Program-made: the position numbers and the translations under genes
Origin: Planctomycetaceae bacterium
Lineage (GTDB): Bacteria > Planctomycetota > Planctomycetia > Pirellulales > Pirellulaceae
Direction: 5' to 3'
DNA: 60,425 bases
Assembly: GCA_005798335.1 (NCBI GenBank)
Contig: SYJV01000454.1
Coordinates: 1-60,425, forward strand
Part shown: one piece after another, positions 17,048-25,936 of the stretch
Layout: the number at the start of each line of letters is the position of its first letter
Position numbering within the stretch: position 1 is the first letter of the stretch
Notes under the pieces: model-generated
The model's input: only the letters and a program-made list of their open reading frames with translations
Database searches by the model: none
What the model was told of the DNA's origin: nothing

Positions 17048-18367
17048 ATGGATTATTTGAATCGATTGGTCGTGATTGCTGGCCTGGGAACTTGTGGAGC
17101 ACTTTTCAGTTTCCAATCCGCGGAGAAGCTTCAGAGATTAGATGTTGCCGATTCGATGCGACAGTTAGATCTTATGGCAGATAGCGGTGAAGTTCGCGCT
17201 CGATTGATGGAACAGCATCACCGCCGGAGCCACTGGCGATTGGGCTGGGGAGTGGTACTAATAGGAGCTGCCCTCGGTTTCATGTTCGAGTCGATCATAG
17301 CCGTGGCTCGTCGCTGTGGTCTGATCGGGCTGGTCCTGCTGCTGGTCACGTCCAGTGGATGCTGGCGACCGTTCGAGCCTGTGAAATTGGAAGTCATCCA
17401 GCCCAATGAGGAGGCCTTTCTTTTGCCGTTCACCGAATCCGTGGATAAGCAGCAGTCGACGCACACGGAGGAATACTTGCGTAGAAATTTGGTACATACC
17501 CAACAAGTGAAAATTCCGCAGCAATGGGTTCCGAAAGGATACGAAACGGTCTTCTCAAACGGTCAATGGCGAGATGCGGCGATTCTCGTTCGAGTGGACA
17601 AATCCCCGGTTACTCGCGAATGGACTGCTGATCCCAACAGCGGTACCAGCACGAAGAACGAGGCGATTTGGGTGATGACCAGCGATCAAGTAGAGTTCTC
17701 AACCGGATGGACATGCACCGCGCGAATCGCCTCGCGCGACGACGCGGTGAAGTTCTTGCATAACTATCCCAACGGCGCACTGACGCAAGTGATGGATCAG
17801 GAAATCCGAGCCAAACTACAAAGCTCCTTTGGTATCGAGGTCACCGACCTGCCGATGGAAGAACTTCGTCTGAAGGCGACTCCTCACATTCAGTCGGTGG
17901 TCGCCGGAGTCACCGAGTTCTTTTCGGAGCGCGGAATCACCATCACCAACCTGGGAATTAGCGGCGGCTTTGTCTACAAGGATCCTTCCATCATCAAGAT
18001 GCTGGTCGAGGTCTTCAACGCAGAGCAAAAGAAGGCCATCGCCATGGCCGAAACTTCCGCGCAAATCGAGAAGAACAAGACGATCCAGTTGGAAGCCGAT
18101 TCTCGCGCCAAAGCACTTTTGACAGAACGTGAAGCTGAGGCGGAAGGCATTCGCCTGGTTGCCGACGCCAAAGGATATGAGATTGAAAAAGCCGCCGAGG
18201 ACTCCCAAGTCTATCTCGACCTCAAGCGTATTGAGTTGGAAAAAGCCAAGCTAGAAAAATGGGACGGACGATTCCCAACTTATTTCATGGGAGGAGCGAA
18301 TGGTTCGCTCGATATGCTGCTGCAAGCTCCAGCTATAGCAGAACATCGAGCCGAATCGCTCAAGTAA
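17048..18367 (+). CDS. SPFH/band-7 domain membrane protein
   Basis: Prohibitin/flotillin-like protein of 439 residues. Two hydrophobic segments (about 5-22 and 65-80) precede a third (about 90-103) that ends in a lipobox-like S-S-G-C (Cys105). The band-7 region follows (about 108-300), with VKLEVIQPNEEAFLLP at its start. Then comes a long charged helix rich in Ala, Glu and Lys (about 310-410; AEQKKAIAMAETSAQIEKNK, EREAEAEGIRLVADAKG) typical of the SPFH coiled coil. The start at 17048 has a good Shine-Dalgarno (TTGGAGG). An internal ATG at 17282 would give a plain lipoprotein signal peptide, and AGGAGC lies about 12 nt before it. It is the first gene downstream of the ydaO-type riboswitch, so it may be regulated by it. 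Confidence 0.85.
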   Translation: MDYLNRLVVIAGLGTCGALFSFQSAEKLQRLDVADSMRQLDLMADSGEVRARLMEQHHRRSHWRLGWGVVLIGAALGFMFESIIAVARRCGLIGLVLLLVTSSGCWRPFEPVKLEVIQPNEEAFLLPFTESVDKQQSTHTEEYLRRNLVHTQQVKIPQQWVPKGYETVFSNGQWRDAAILVRVDKSPVTREWTADPNSGTSTKNEAIWVMTSDQVEFSTGWTCTARIASRDDAVKFLHNYPNGALTQVMDQEIRAKLQSSFGIEVTDLPMEELRLKATPHIQSVVAGVTEFFSERGITITNLGISGGFVYKDPSIIKMLVEVFNAEQKKAIAMAETSAQIEKNKTIQLEADSRAKALLTEREAEAEGIRLVADAKGYEIEKAAEDSQVYLDLKRIELEKAKLEKWDGRFPTYFMGGANGSLDMLLQAPAIAEHRAESLK

Positions 18368-18478
18368 ACAGTTCAGATTGCTTCATCGATACGAACTTAT
18401 CCCGAGGTGTTGTTCGCTGTATGCCTTAATTCGCTGTCGAAACTTTCGGCGAGTTCCGCTACGATCGAGACTTCAATT

Positions 18479-19106
18479 GTGAACTTGGAGAATATTAGCG
18501 GAACGATTCACGTGGTGAACGAGCATGGGGATACGCGTTTGGCCTTGTTATACCCCACATCTTTCTTGACATAAGAATGATCGAATTCCTAACCTTCAAT
18601 TCCCTCGAATCAAGGTCGATTTGGATACTTTTCTTGAGATCCTTACATCGATTTTCTTTGCTAGCGAGGTAACGTTGGGGAATTTAGGAAAACTGGTCAT
18701 TGGTCAACTTATGTCAAAAAAGATGTGGGGTATAACAAGGCGTTTGGCCCATGATGCTCCGTTGGCAGACGCTGCACATTGAATTACGACCCAATCGGGA
18801 CCGATCGATGTCGAATTGAGCGAAGCCGCTTGGCAATCGCTGCCAGTGCTGGCTGTCACGAACCATGGTGGAGCGAGCACGAATCTCGACAGAAAAGACT
18901 TTGATGATCTTCGCCTCTCAGGCCAAGACAAACGCGATCATATACGCCGAGACTGGAGAGGTTTTCGCAAAGTTGCAGCCAACGAAGATCGACTCGCGGT
19001 CTTCCAGCTGATTGACCGATTCACAGCTATTACGGAAAATCGCCAGCGCACCGCCGGGCTGGACCTGCTGTCCCGAAGCGGGACTGTGGTTGTGCTTCGC
19101 AAGTGA
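18479..19106 (+). pseudogene. Decayed gene, possibly DUF4097-like, split by a MITE
   Basis: Removing the inserted element and one target duplication (205 bp) joins two open stretches in the same frame. The left part reads NLENISGTIHVVNEHGDTRLA, and the right part ends at 19106 with LLSRSGTVVVLRK. A TGA lies in frame 13 codons after the junction. The G-x-I-x-V and S-G-x-I-x-V spacing resembles the beta-helical DUF4097 family, but this is a weak match. The 5' end is not defined; the frame is open back past 18420 without a clear start. The gene is non-functional as it stands. Confidence 0.45.
18544..18739. mobile_element. MITE with 32-bp terminal inverted repeats and 9-bp target duplication
   Basis: A 196-bp element. 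The terminal arms 18544-18575 and 18708-18739 are reverse complements at 31 of 32 positions (outer end CTTGTTATACCCC). It is flanked by the direct repeat GCGTTTGGC at 18535-18543 and 18740-18748. It carries no coding capacity and interrupts the reading frame described for 18479-19106. Nine-bp duplications are produced by several IS families, so the autonomous partner cannot be named. Confidence 0.85.
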
Positions 19107-19248
19107 CCAACAGGCCTTTCGCAACGAAATAGTGAGTTCGGACGGTTTGGACCGAACACAGTAATTTGTTGCTCGTTTATGCAAGCCTGTGGCGATTGAG
19201 TTAAACTGTCCAACATCTATGCTGGACCTCAATTCTTGGAGCCGCTGT

Positions 19249-20379
19249 ATGTGTCGCCAATTTCCTGTCGTATGTGCCTTGTCGCCTCTTGTTCGTTGCT
19301 CGCTGCAGGCAACCCTGGTAGCCGTGAGTTTGCTGGGCAGTTCGGCTTTGGCGCAGACGCGAAAGACGGAAGTCTCAATTCGCGGTGATACGTTTTTGAT
19401 CAATGGAAAACTCACCTACGAAGGCCGATTCTGGCAGGGGCAGCGGATCGAGGGCCTGCTGATGAACTCGCGCATGGTGCAGGCAACCTTTGATGACTTA
19501 AATCCCAAGACGGTCTCAATGTGGGCCTATCCCGATACCAAGAAATACGATGCGGATCGCAATACGCGCGAGTTTGTTGCCGCATTGCCGGAGTATCGCC
19601 GGCATGGTTTGTTGGCTTTTACGATAAATTTGCAAGGTGGTAGTCCACAAGGATATTCCCGAGTCCAACCTTGGCACAATTCCGCAATCACACAAACCGG
19701 CGAACTGCGTCCGGAGTACATGCAACGCTTCAGCTTGATTCTCGACCAAGCGGACCAGCTCGGCATGGTGGCGATCCTCGGCATCTTCTATTTTGGCCAG
19801 GATGAAAGACTCAAAGATGAAGAGGCCGTCAAGCAAGCCGTCGATAATACGGTTCGCTGGGTGTTGGAACGTGGCTATCGTAATGTCTTGCTCGAAATCA
19901 ACAATGAAAGCAACGTGCGCTACGACCATCCCATTCTCAAACCCGATCGAGTTCACGAGCTGATCGAGCGTGCGAAATCAATTTCGCGCGACGGCCGAAG
20001 GTTGTTGGTTTCGACCAGTTATGGTGGCGGTACCGTTCCGAAAGAGAATGTGGTTCGCGCCGCGGACTTTCTGCTGATTCATGGCAACGGTCAAGACAAG
20101 CCAGAGAAAATAACCGAACTAGTGAAAGCCACGCGCAGTGTGCCCGGTTATCGACCTATGCCCATCGTCAACAACGAAGACGATCACTTCGATTTTGATC
20201 GGCCCGACAACAATTTCGTCGCATCGATCCGCCAATATTGCTCGTGGGGATTCTTCGACTATCGCATGAAGGACGAAGCATTCGACTCGGGCTACCAAAG
20301 TGTGCCGGTCAATTGGGGCATCTCCAGTGATCGGAAGCGCGCGTTCTTTGAAAAGTTGAAAGAAATCACGGGAAACTAA
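19249..20379 (+). CDS. Secreted glycoside-hydrolase-like protein
   Basis: Exported protein of 376 residues. The start at 19249 has a GGAG Shine-Dalgarno 7 nt upstream and gives a signal peptide ending near SSALAQ (about residue 36); an ATG at 19219 is also possible. The mature part resembles a (beta/alpha)8 glycosidase of the GH5-like clan. LLEINNESN is typical of the acid/base Asn-Glu motif at the end of strand 4, and IVNNEDDH could carry the second glutamate near strand 7. No family number or substrate can be assigned by eye. It stands alone, convergent with the large minus-strand esterase-like gene. Confidence 0.65.
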   Translation: MCRQFPVVCALSPLVRCSLQATLVAVSLLGSSALAQTRKTEVSIRGDTFLINGKLTYEGRFWQGQRIEGLLMNSRMVQATFDDLNPKTVSMWAYPDTKKYDADRNTREFVAALPEYRRHGLLAFTINLQGGSPQGYSRVQPWHNSAITQTGELRPEYMQRFSLILDQADQLGMVAILGIFYFGQDERLKDEEAVKQAVDNTVRWVLERGYRNVLLEINNESNVRYDHPILKPDRVHELIERAKSISRDGRRLLVSTSYGGGTVPKENVVRAADFLLIHGNGQDKPEKITELVKATRSVPGYRPMPIVNNEDDHFDFDRPDNNFVASIRQYCSWGFFDYRMKDEAFDSGYQSVPVNWGISSDRKRAFFEKLKEITGN

Positions 20380-20472
20380 AGACCGGCGTGCGAATCCCAC
20401 CGGCTTGCCCGGTGGGATTTACATACTTGGTTCCTCAGCCGCATTTCGACGCCGATGCGCACGCAACAACTT

Positions 20473-23400
20473 TCATGGAGACAGCGACTTGCTGGCCGGC
20501 CAATTCAAGTGATGATGCAGAAACTCGAAAGTTTCGACACCGTTGATGCTGTGGCCACCTTGAAAGAATTCGATTGCCGTTCGATCCTGCAATCCAAACT
20601 GGGCGTAAAGCCATCGGACCTTGGCGTACTCGTGAGCTACCCACTGATCGCGCCCGACCAGGTCATTATGCCCACGCTCGACCATGAATGGGCGCGGGAA
20701 GATCAAGTAAGCCATCTCGGCGTAGTCAAACGTCTGACCTAGATTCCAGTAGGGCATTTCCCATTCAATCGTGTTCATGAAGCTGAACGGTTGGTCGGTA
20801 GCGGCGACCTTGCGCGTCCACTGATTGAAATCGCCTGAACAGATCGACAAGCAGTACTTCTCAAGTATCGATGGAACGCGCACGGCGGTTTCACCGCCGT
20901 AACTCAATCCGTAAAATGCGATGCGCTGCGGATCGACCATTGGTTGTGCGCTAAGCCACTGAAGAATCTGATCGTGGGAAGCGATGATGAATGAGAACAG
21001 CGTACATCCGATCGCGTTGGCCTTGCGATCGAGCCAACGGTATTCATCTTCGCCGCGATATAGATTGTGGGGCGCGAACGTAATGAAACCTCGATTGGCC
21101 AATTCGGCGGCAAAATTGTTGTAAGCCGGATTGTTGGCATCGATCGTATCGCGAGGAATTCCTTGACGGCCATGTTGGCAGACCACTACGGGGCGTCGTT
21201 CCTCAGCGCTAATCCCTTTGGGCACCAGCAACGTGCCCCAAGCAATCAGCGGCGGATGCACGTCCAGCACGACATCAAATGCGGTCCACTTGTCGGTTTC
21301 CAATATCTTGCGAGTGCGCGGATTCGGCGGCGCCAATGGAGACTCGAACTTGCCCATCGCTTGTCGGTAGAATCGATCGCGAAACTCATTGGCGGCGTGG
21401 ATGAATTTTTCTGGACCAGCGGTATCATGTCGCCGCGCAGTGCTCCAACGCTGCTGTGTGAACTCCGGCATGATCTTATATAGAAAGCTGTCATCGCGAA
21501 CATGTTCCGAGCGTTGTACCAATTCCTGCACATGTTGCTCAAGCTGTTCGATGCTCCGTTGTTTCCGCGCGGCAATCTCCGCGACAGGATCTTTTCTCGC
21601 ATCGACCAGTTGGATTGCTTTGCTCGAAGTTACTTCGTCCACTCCAAATTGTTTCACAAAGCCCCCGACGGCCAGTTCCGACCATGGCCCCACCAGAACG
21701 TCTTTCTCGCCGACCACCAGGACTGGTGCGGGTGCGCCGGCTATTTTGCGAATGAGGTTAAATTCGCGGCGCACGCGATCGATGTCCGGCGTTGCTATCT
21801 CCCCTTTGTGTCCCGTAACGCTTGGGAATTGACTGTGTTCAATCGCCAAGCTGCGCGGTAGGACCAGCGAAGCGACTTCGGCGTTGCCGTGAGCCAACGA
21901 ACGTCGCCAAACGTTGCGGTAGATTGGTTCGGCCCACGCCCGCTCGGTCGAGTCGAAATAGCCGCTGACCAGCGTCGCGGCAATCCTCTCATCCAAAGCC
22001 GCGGCATGCATCGCGACCAAGCCGCCTTCGCCGTAACCCGCCACGCTGATCTTGCTCTCCTTGGAACCTCGGCTGGAAAACCAATCGACTGCCGCCAAAA
22101 CGCGCTGAATTTCGTAGCCAATAATGTGCCGACCCATGTGAAACGATTGGCGATAGATCCACTCCCGGTTGGTCATCTCGGCGCGCCGACGTCGCTGGTC
22201 TTCGGTGACCAGCAGATCGCGACCGACAATGGTTGGAATCACCAAGTCAAAACCAGCGGCCGCGAATCGATTGGCGATCTGTTGGGAAGGCTCTATACCC
22301 TCAGCCAATCCCATTAATTGCTCGGGCGTTTGCGTGGCATCGGGAACGACCACGCACGAGCCGATCGCCTGCCCCATCTGTCGCACGTACAATCCTTCGC
22401 CCCAGACGTTGGCGATCACTGGCCAGCGCACTTGGTATACCTCAAAGCGGTCCGTGTGTGCGACCAGTGCAGGATTAGTGTCATCGCCATATCGTTCTAG
22501 CCTGGGAGGCAAGCGAGTCTCCACGACACCAGTGATTTCGCTCAAGGAGGCTCTGGCCGCCTGGCGCTGCGCATCGTCGGCTAAGCGGAGTTGATGCCGA
22601 GCTTTATCGGCGCGTTCGATTTCGCGTTCAACGAATCGATGAGCTCCAAACATCAACCGTCCGGAAAGATCCTGTTCGGGCCAATCGATCGGTTTGGTAC
22701 CGGCAAGAGTCTCGATCCTTGGCGGGTCGCGCGGCGGTAACGCCATCAACAGACACAGCGTCGCCCAACTGCTGGCCGCGGTTGATATGAATTGGTCCTT
22801 GCCATGAGGAAAGCCCGATTCGAAATAAGTCTGGAATGGTTTGCTGCGACTGGCGACATGCCACGAGCCGTCCGTCTGTTGTTTACCGAGTAGAAAGCTC
22901 AGCCCCTTCCGCCACGCAGGGTCATCGATCGACATGCCCCAGCGATGAAGAGCATACATGACCGTCCCGGTAGCGTACGCGTCGCTTTCGAGCGAATCCA
23001 ACTGGGACCAGCCTCCGTCGTTGCGTTGGGCGCCAGTCAGGGTCGCGGCCATCGAATCCACGGTCTCCTTGGTCAAGTCGACGTATTGAGTCGCCAGCAG
23101 CCGAAATACTCGGTCTTCGGTGTCGACTGGCTGGGTCTGGGCCAACCAACGCACCGCTTGAGCCTTGGCTTGCTGGATGCGCGCAGCATCCTCGTCGCGG
23201 CCGAACGCGGTCATCGCGCGCAAGGCTAAGTAGGTTGTCGTGAAACTGCTGGCCTCCGAAGGAGGACGATTGCTGGTGTGCTTCCAAAAGCCTTCATCGT
23301 TCTGTTTCTGGAGGATATAGTCGACGACCGTCTGAGTGACTTCGTCGGACTTGCGCATCCCGTCCTCCAGCGTCCACAGCGCGTAACCAGCGGTATCGAC

Positions 23401-23742
23401 TGCGCCTCCCTGCCCTTTGCCTTCTTTGTAACCGGTCATTCCTCGCTTCAGATGTGCGTATGTGTGTTCGACCTGACGCTGGACATTGGCGACATCAGTA
23501 TGAAAGCCGCGAATCCTTGCTTCCACCAGCGCAAATACCGGCAAAGCTTGGTTGTGGCAGGTGAAGCACACACGCTGGTCCGCAGATCCGGCCGAAGCGC
23601 GTTCCAGCAGCGGCAACGAACGCTCAACGCCGCTTCTCAAAGCCTCCTCGCTGATCTTTTGCGGTTCGGTGGCACGCAAACTGGCAATGGCGGGCAGTAC
23701 GAATGCCAGGACTATTGCTGTACAAAATAGCTTCGCAATCAT
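20473..23742 (-). CDS. Secreted fusion: prenyltransferase-like barrel plus two alpha/beta-hydrolase domains
   Basis: A 1089-residue exported protein (signal peptide about 1-24). Near the N-terminus is a CFTCH motif (Cys59, Cys62, His63), the pattern used to attach c-type haem. It is followed by alpha/alpha-barrel repeats of the squalene-cyclase/prenyltransferase type (about 100-320; NDEGFWK, NDGGWSQ, TDGSWH). Two hydrolase-like domains follow. In the first (about 430-720) the nucleophile elbow reads G-Y-G-E-G (about 569), with Gly in place of Ser, so it is probably inactive. In the second (about 800-1080) the elbow is G-L-S-Y-G (about 945), with Ser present, as in acetyl-xylan esterase/dienelactone-hydrolase relatives. 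Carbohydrate-ester or peptide cleavage is plausible for the second domain. The overall function is unknown. Confidence 0.8.
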   Translation of the reverse strand: MIAKLFCTAIVLAFVLPAIASLRATEPQKISEEALRSGVERSLPLLERASAGSADQRVCFTCHNQALPVFALVEARIRGFHTDVANVQRQVEHTYAHLKRGMTGYKEGKGQGGAVDTAGYALWTLEDGMRKSDEVTQTVVDYILQKQNDEGFWKHTSNRPPSEASSFTTTYLALRAMTAFGRDEDAARIQQAKAQAVRWLAQTQPVDTEDRVFRLLATQYVDLTKETVDSMAATLTGAQRNDGGWSQLDSLESDAYATGTVMYALHRWGMSIDDPAWRKGLSFLLGKQQTDGSWHVASRSKPFQTYFESGFPHGKDQFISTAASSWATLCLLMALPPRDPPRIETLAGTKPIDWPEQDLSGRLMFGAHRFVEREIERADKARHQLRLADDAQRQAARASLSEITGVVETRLPPRLERYGDDTNPALVAHTDRFEVYQVRWPVIANVWGEGLYVRQMGQAIGSCVVVPDATQTPEQLMGLAEGIEPSQQIANRFAAAGFDLVIPTIVGRDLLVTEDQRRRRAEMTNREWIYRQSFHMGRHIIGYEIQRVLAAVDWFSSRGSKESKISVAGYGEGGLVAMHAAALDERIAATLVSGYFDSTERAWAEPIYRNVWRRSLAHGNAEVASLVLPRSLAIEHSQFPSVTGHKGEIATPDIDRVRREFNLIRKIAGAPAPVLVVGEKDVLVGPWSELAVGGFVKQFGVDEVTSSKAIQLVDARKDPVAEIAARKQRSIEQLEQHVQELVQRSEHVRDDSFLYKIMPEFTQQRWSTARRHDTAGPEKFIHAANEFRDRFYRQAMGKFESPLAPPNPRTRKILETDKWTAFDVVLDVHPPLIAWGTLLVPKGISAEERRPVVVCQHGRQGIPRDTIDANNPAYNNFAAELANRGFITFAPHNLYRGEDEYRWLDRKANAIGCTLFSFIIASHDQILQWLSAQPMVDPQRIAFYGLSYGGETAVRVPSILEKYCLSICSGDFNQWTRKVAATDQPFSFMNTIEWEMPYWNLGQTFDYAEMAYLIFPRPFMVERGHNDLVGRDQWVAHEYAKVRWLYAQFGLQDRTAIEFFQGGHSINGVETFEFLHHHLNWPASKSLSP

Positions 23743-24029
23743 GATTCGCTCCTGAGTGGATTTGTCTTACTCTCAAGATATCAGGTCCATATCGTTGGCG
23801 AAATCCGATCCGCTCGATCGCGCGCCCAAATGCGGCGGGCTTTGCGGCAACTCCACAACATCTGTCAGCACTGGGACTTGAATCAATCACCGGAGGCACG
23901 ACAATGGACGCGGATTTATCGATGGTCGCGAAAATCGTATTTCACGAACTCGAGCTTCCTCCGCATGGCTTGATTGATTCTGAGAATGGTGGCCGGTGAT
24001 CCGAACAGGGTAAGATAGGAACAAAGAAG

Positions 24030-25547
24030 GTGCTTCATTTTTACAAATATTGCCTGATCGCGATTTGTTTACTCGGAATCGAGTATGGCTATTGCCTTGG
24101 ACAACAGGTTACATCAGGGGAGACTCCATCTTCCAAGCAGCCGAATGTCCTTGTTGTGTTGTGCGATGACCTTCGATGGAATGCGCTGTCGTGCGCTGGA
24201 CATCCGCATGTGCGCACGCCGAACATCGATCGATTGGCTGCAGAAGGCTTGCTCGTGCGCAACGCGTTTTGCACGACCAGTCTTTGCTCGCCGTGCCGCG
24301 CTTCGATTCTCAGCGGACTGTATGCACACGCTCATGGAGTAACGAATAATTTCACAGAATACCCAGTCGACCTGCCCAGTTTTCCTCGCCAGTTACAGTC
24401 GGCGGGCTACGAAACTGCTTACCTGGGTAAGTGGCACATGGGCGAAGAGAATGATAATCCGCGTCCAGGCTTCGACTGGTTTGTAACTCACAAAGGACAA
24501 GGCAAGTACTTTGATACCGAGTTCAACTTTCACGGTCGGGAGCGCCGCGTGGTTCCAGGTTATTACACCACCGCAGTTACCGATATGGCCGCCGACTGGA
24601 TCAACCAACGAACGAAAGATCGGCCGTGGTTACTAATGTTGGGCCAAAAGGCTCCACACAGTTTCTACTTTCCGGAACCAAAATTCGAGCATGCGTTTGA
24701 TCACGTCGAGGTCAACTATCCTCATTCCGCATTTCGACTCGACGGTAAACCCGACTGGATCAAGCAGCGATTGAGTACATGGCACGGCATTTATGGTCCG
24801 CTGTTCGACTGGCGTAAAGAGTTTCCCAATACCACTGCGGCAGGAGTAGCCGATTTCGCAAAAATGGTGCGCGCTTATTGGGGAACCATACTCAGCATCG
24901 ATGACAGTGTCGGTCGACTGGTCGAACTACTGCGCAATCGCGGCGAACTCGACAATACTGTCGTTATTTTCATGGGCGATAACGGATTGCTGGAAGGGGA
25001 GCATGGCATGGTCGACAAACGAACCATGCATGAGGCCAGCATTCGCATACCACTGATCGTGCGATATCCCAAGCTGACGCCGTCAGGCCCGCGACCCATA
25101 ACCGAACAAATTCTCACGGTCGATATCGCCCCTTCGATTCTGGAACTGTGCGGAGCGAAGGCGCTGCCCAACATTCATGGACGATCCTTCGTCAAGCTTG
25201 CCAGAGGCGAAGACCCATCCTGGCGCAGCGCTTGGTTTTATCACTACAATTATGAAAAACAATTTCCTTACACACCAAACGTACGCGGCATCAGGACGCA
25301 GCGATGGAAGTATATCCACTACCCGCACGGCGATGGTAAACCAGATCGGCACAAGCGAGAATTGAACGACTTGCTTGCAGATCCACTTGAATTAAATAAC
25401 CTGATCAATCAACCAGACCAACGCGCTCGTATCGAGCAGCTTTCCGATCAGCTCGCTCAATTGATGGCACAATCCGGATTAACGAAGGACACGATGCCGC
25501 TGGATGAAGGCGTTAAAAATCAATTGCCAGACAAAGCGATTCGATAA
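24030..25547 (+). CDS. Secreted sulfatase, second copy
   Basis: FGly-type sulfatase of 505 residues. The hydrophobic N-terminus (about 5-22) is a probable signal peptide. Motifs are CDDLRW (metal site), C-S-P-C-R at 86-90 followed by [13 protein letters not shown], and [13 protein letters not shown]. The region after the core ([19 protein letters not shown]) is typical of N-sulfoglucosamine sulfohydrolase or iduronate-sulfatase-like members. The start used is a GTG at 24030 with purine-rich sequence (AGAAGG) immediately before it; an in-frame ATG at 24085 would remove the signal peptide. It is clearly different in sequence from the sulfatase at 277-1719, so not a recent duplicate. Confidence 0.93.
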   Translation: MLHFYKYCLIAICLLGIEYGYCLGQQVTSGETPSSKQPNVLVVLCDDLRWNALSCAGHPHVRTPNIDRLAAEGLLVRNAFCTTSLCSPCRASILSGLYAHAHGVTNNFTEYPVDLPSFPRQLQSAGYETAYLGKWHMGEENDNPRPGFDWFVTHKGQGKYFDTEFNFHGRERRVVPGYYTTAVTDMAADWINQRTKDRPWLLMLGQKAPHSFYFPEPKFEHAFDHVEVNYPHSAFRLDGKPDWIKQRLSTWHGIYGPLFDWRKEFPNTTAAGVADFAKMVRAYWGTILSIDDSVGRLVELLRNRGELDNTVVIFMGDNGLLEGEHGMVDKRTMHEASIRIPLIVRYPKLTPSGPRPITEQILTVDIAPSILELCGAKALPNIHGRSFVKLARGEDPSWRSAWFYHYNYEKQFPYTPNVRGIRTQRWKYIHYPHGDGKPDRHKRELNDLLADPLELNNLINQPDQRARIEQLSDQLAQLMAQSGLTKDTMPLDEGVKNQLPDKAIR

Positions 25548-25615
25548 TTGCGGCAACAGGCGGCATGGTCGGAAAGTCGGAGGCCAACACTCGATCCAAG
25601 TGATTTCGCGCGCAA

Positions 25616-25906
25616 TTACAACAACAGTTCGGCGATCCGATTGTAACTCCACCATACGATCAGTGCGGTAATGGCGATCAATATGATCGTATACACAGTG
25701 ATTACGACCGACCATAACCACTTTTCCGATCGCGTAAACGCAGGACTGATCCACAACAGCGGCAAGCCGAGGGCTGCGGTCACAAAAAAAAGCAAGCTGA
25801 GAATGGCCCAACGATTCGCAAGGATGCCGTTATATTTACTGGCAGGAAGATGTTGGCTTTCATCTGCCAGATCAGAACGTTGATCAAATTGGTTGGAGGC
25901 TGCCAT
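25616..25906 (-). CDS. Small two-helix membrane protein
   Basis: A protein of 96 residues with a polar N-terminus (about 1-30) and two strong membrane segments (about 33-53 and 65-85) separated by a short charged turn. I do not recognise the family. The reading frame is convincing because the hydrophobic periodicity is clean, and because it sits 30 bp downstream of the DUF255 gene on the same strand and may share its transcript. Its 3' end faces the sulfatase gene. Confidence 0.6.
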   Translation of the reverse strand: MAASNQFDQRSDLADESQHLPASKYNGILANRWAILSLLFFVTAALGLPLLWISPAFTRSEKWLWSVVITVYTIILIAITALIVWWSYNRIAELLL

Positions 25907-25936
25907 TCTTATGGAGTTTCCTGGCTGCGAAGATTT

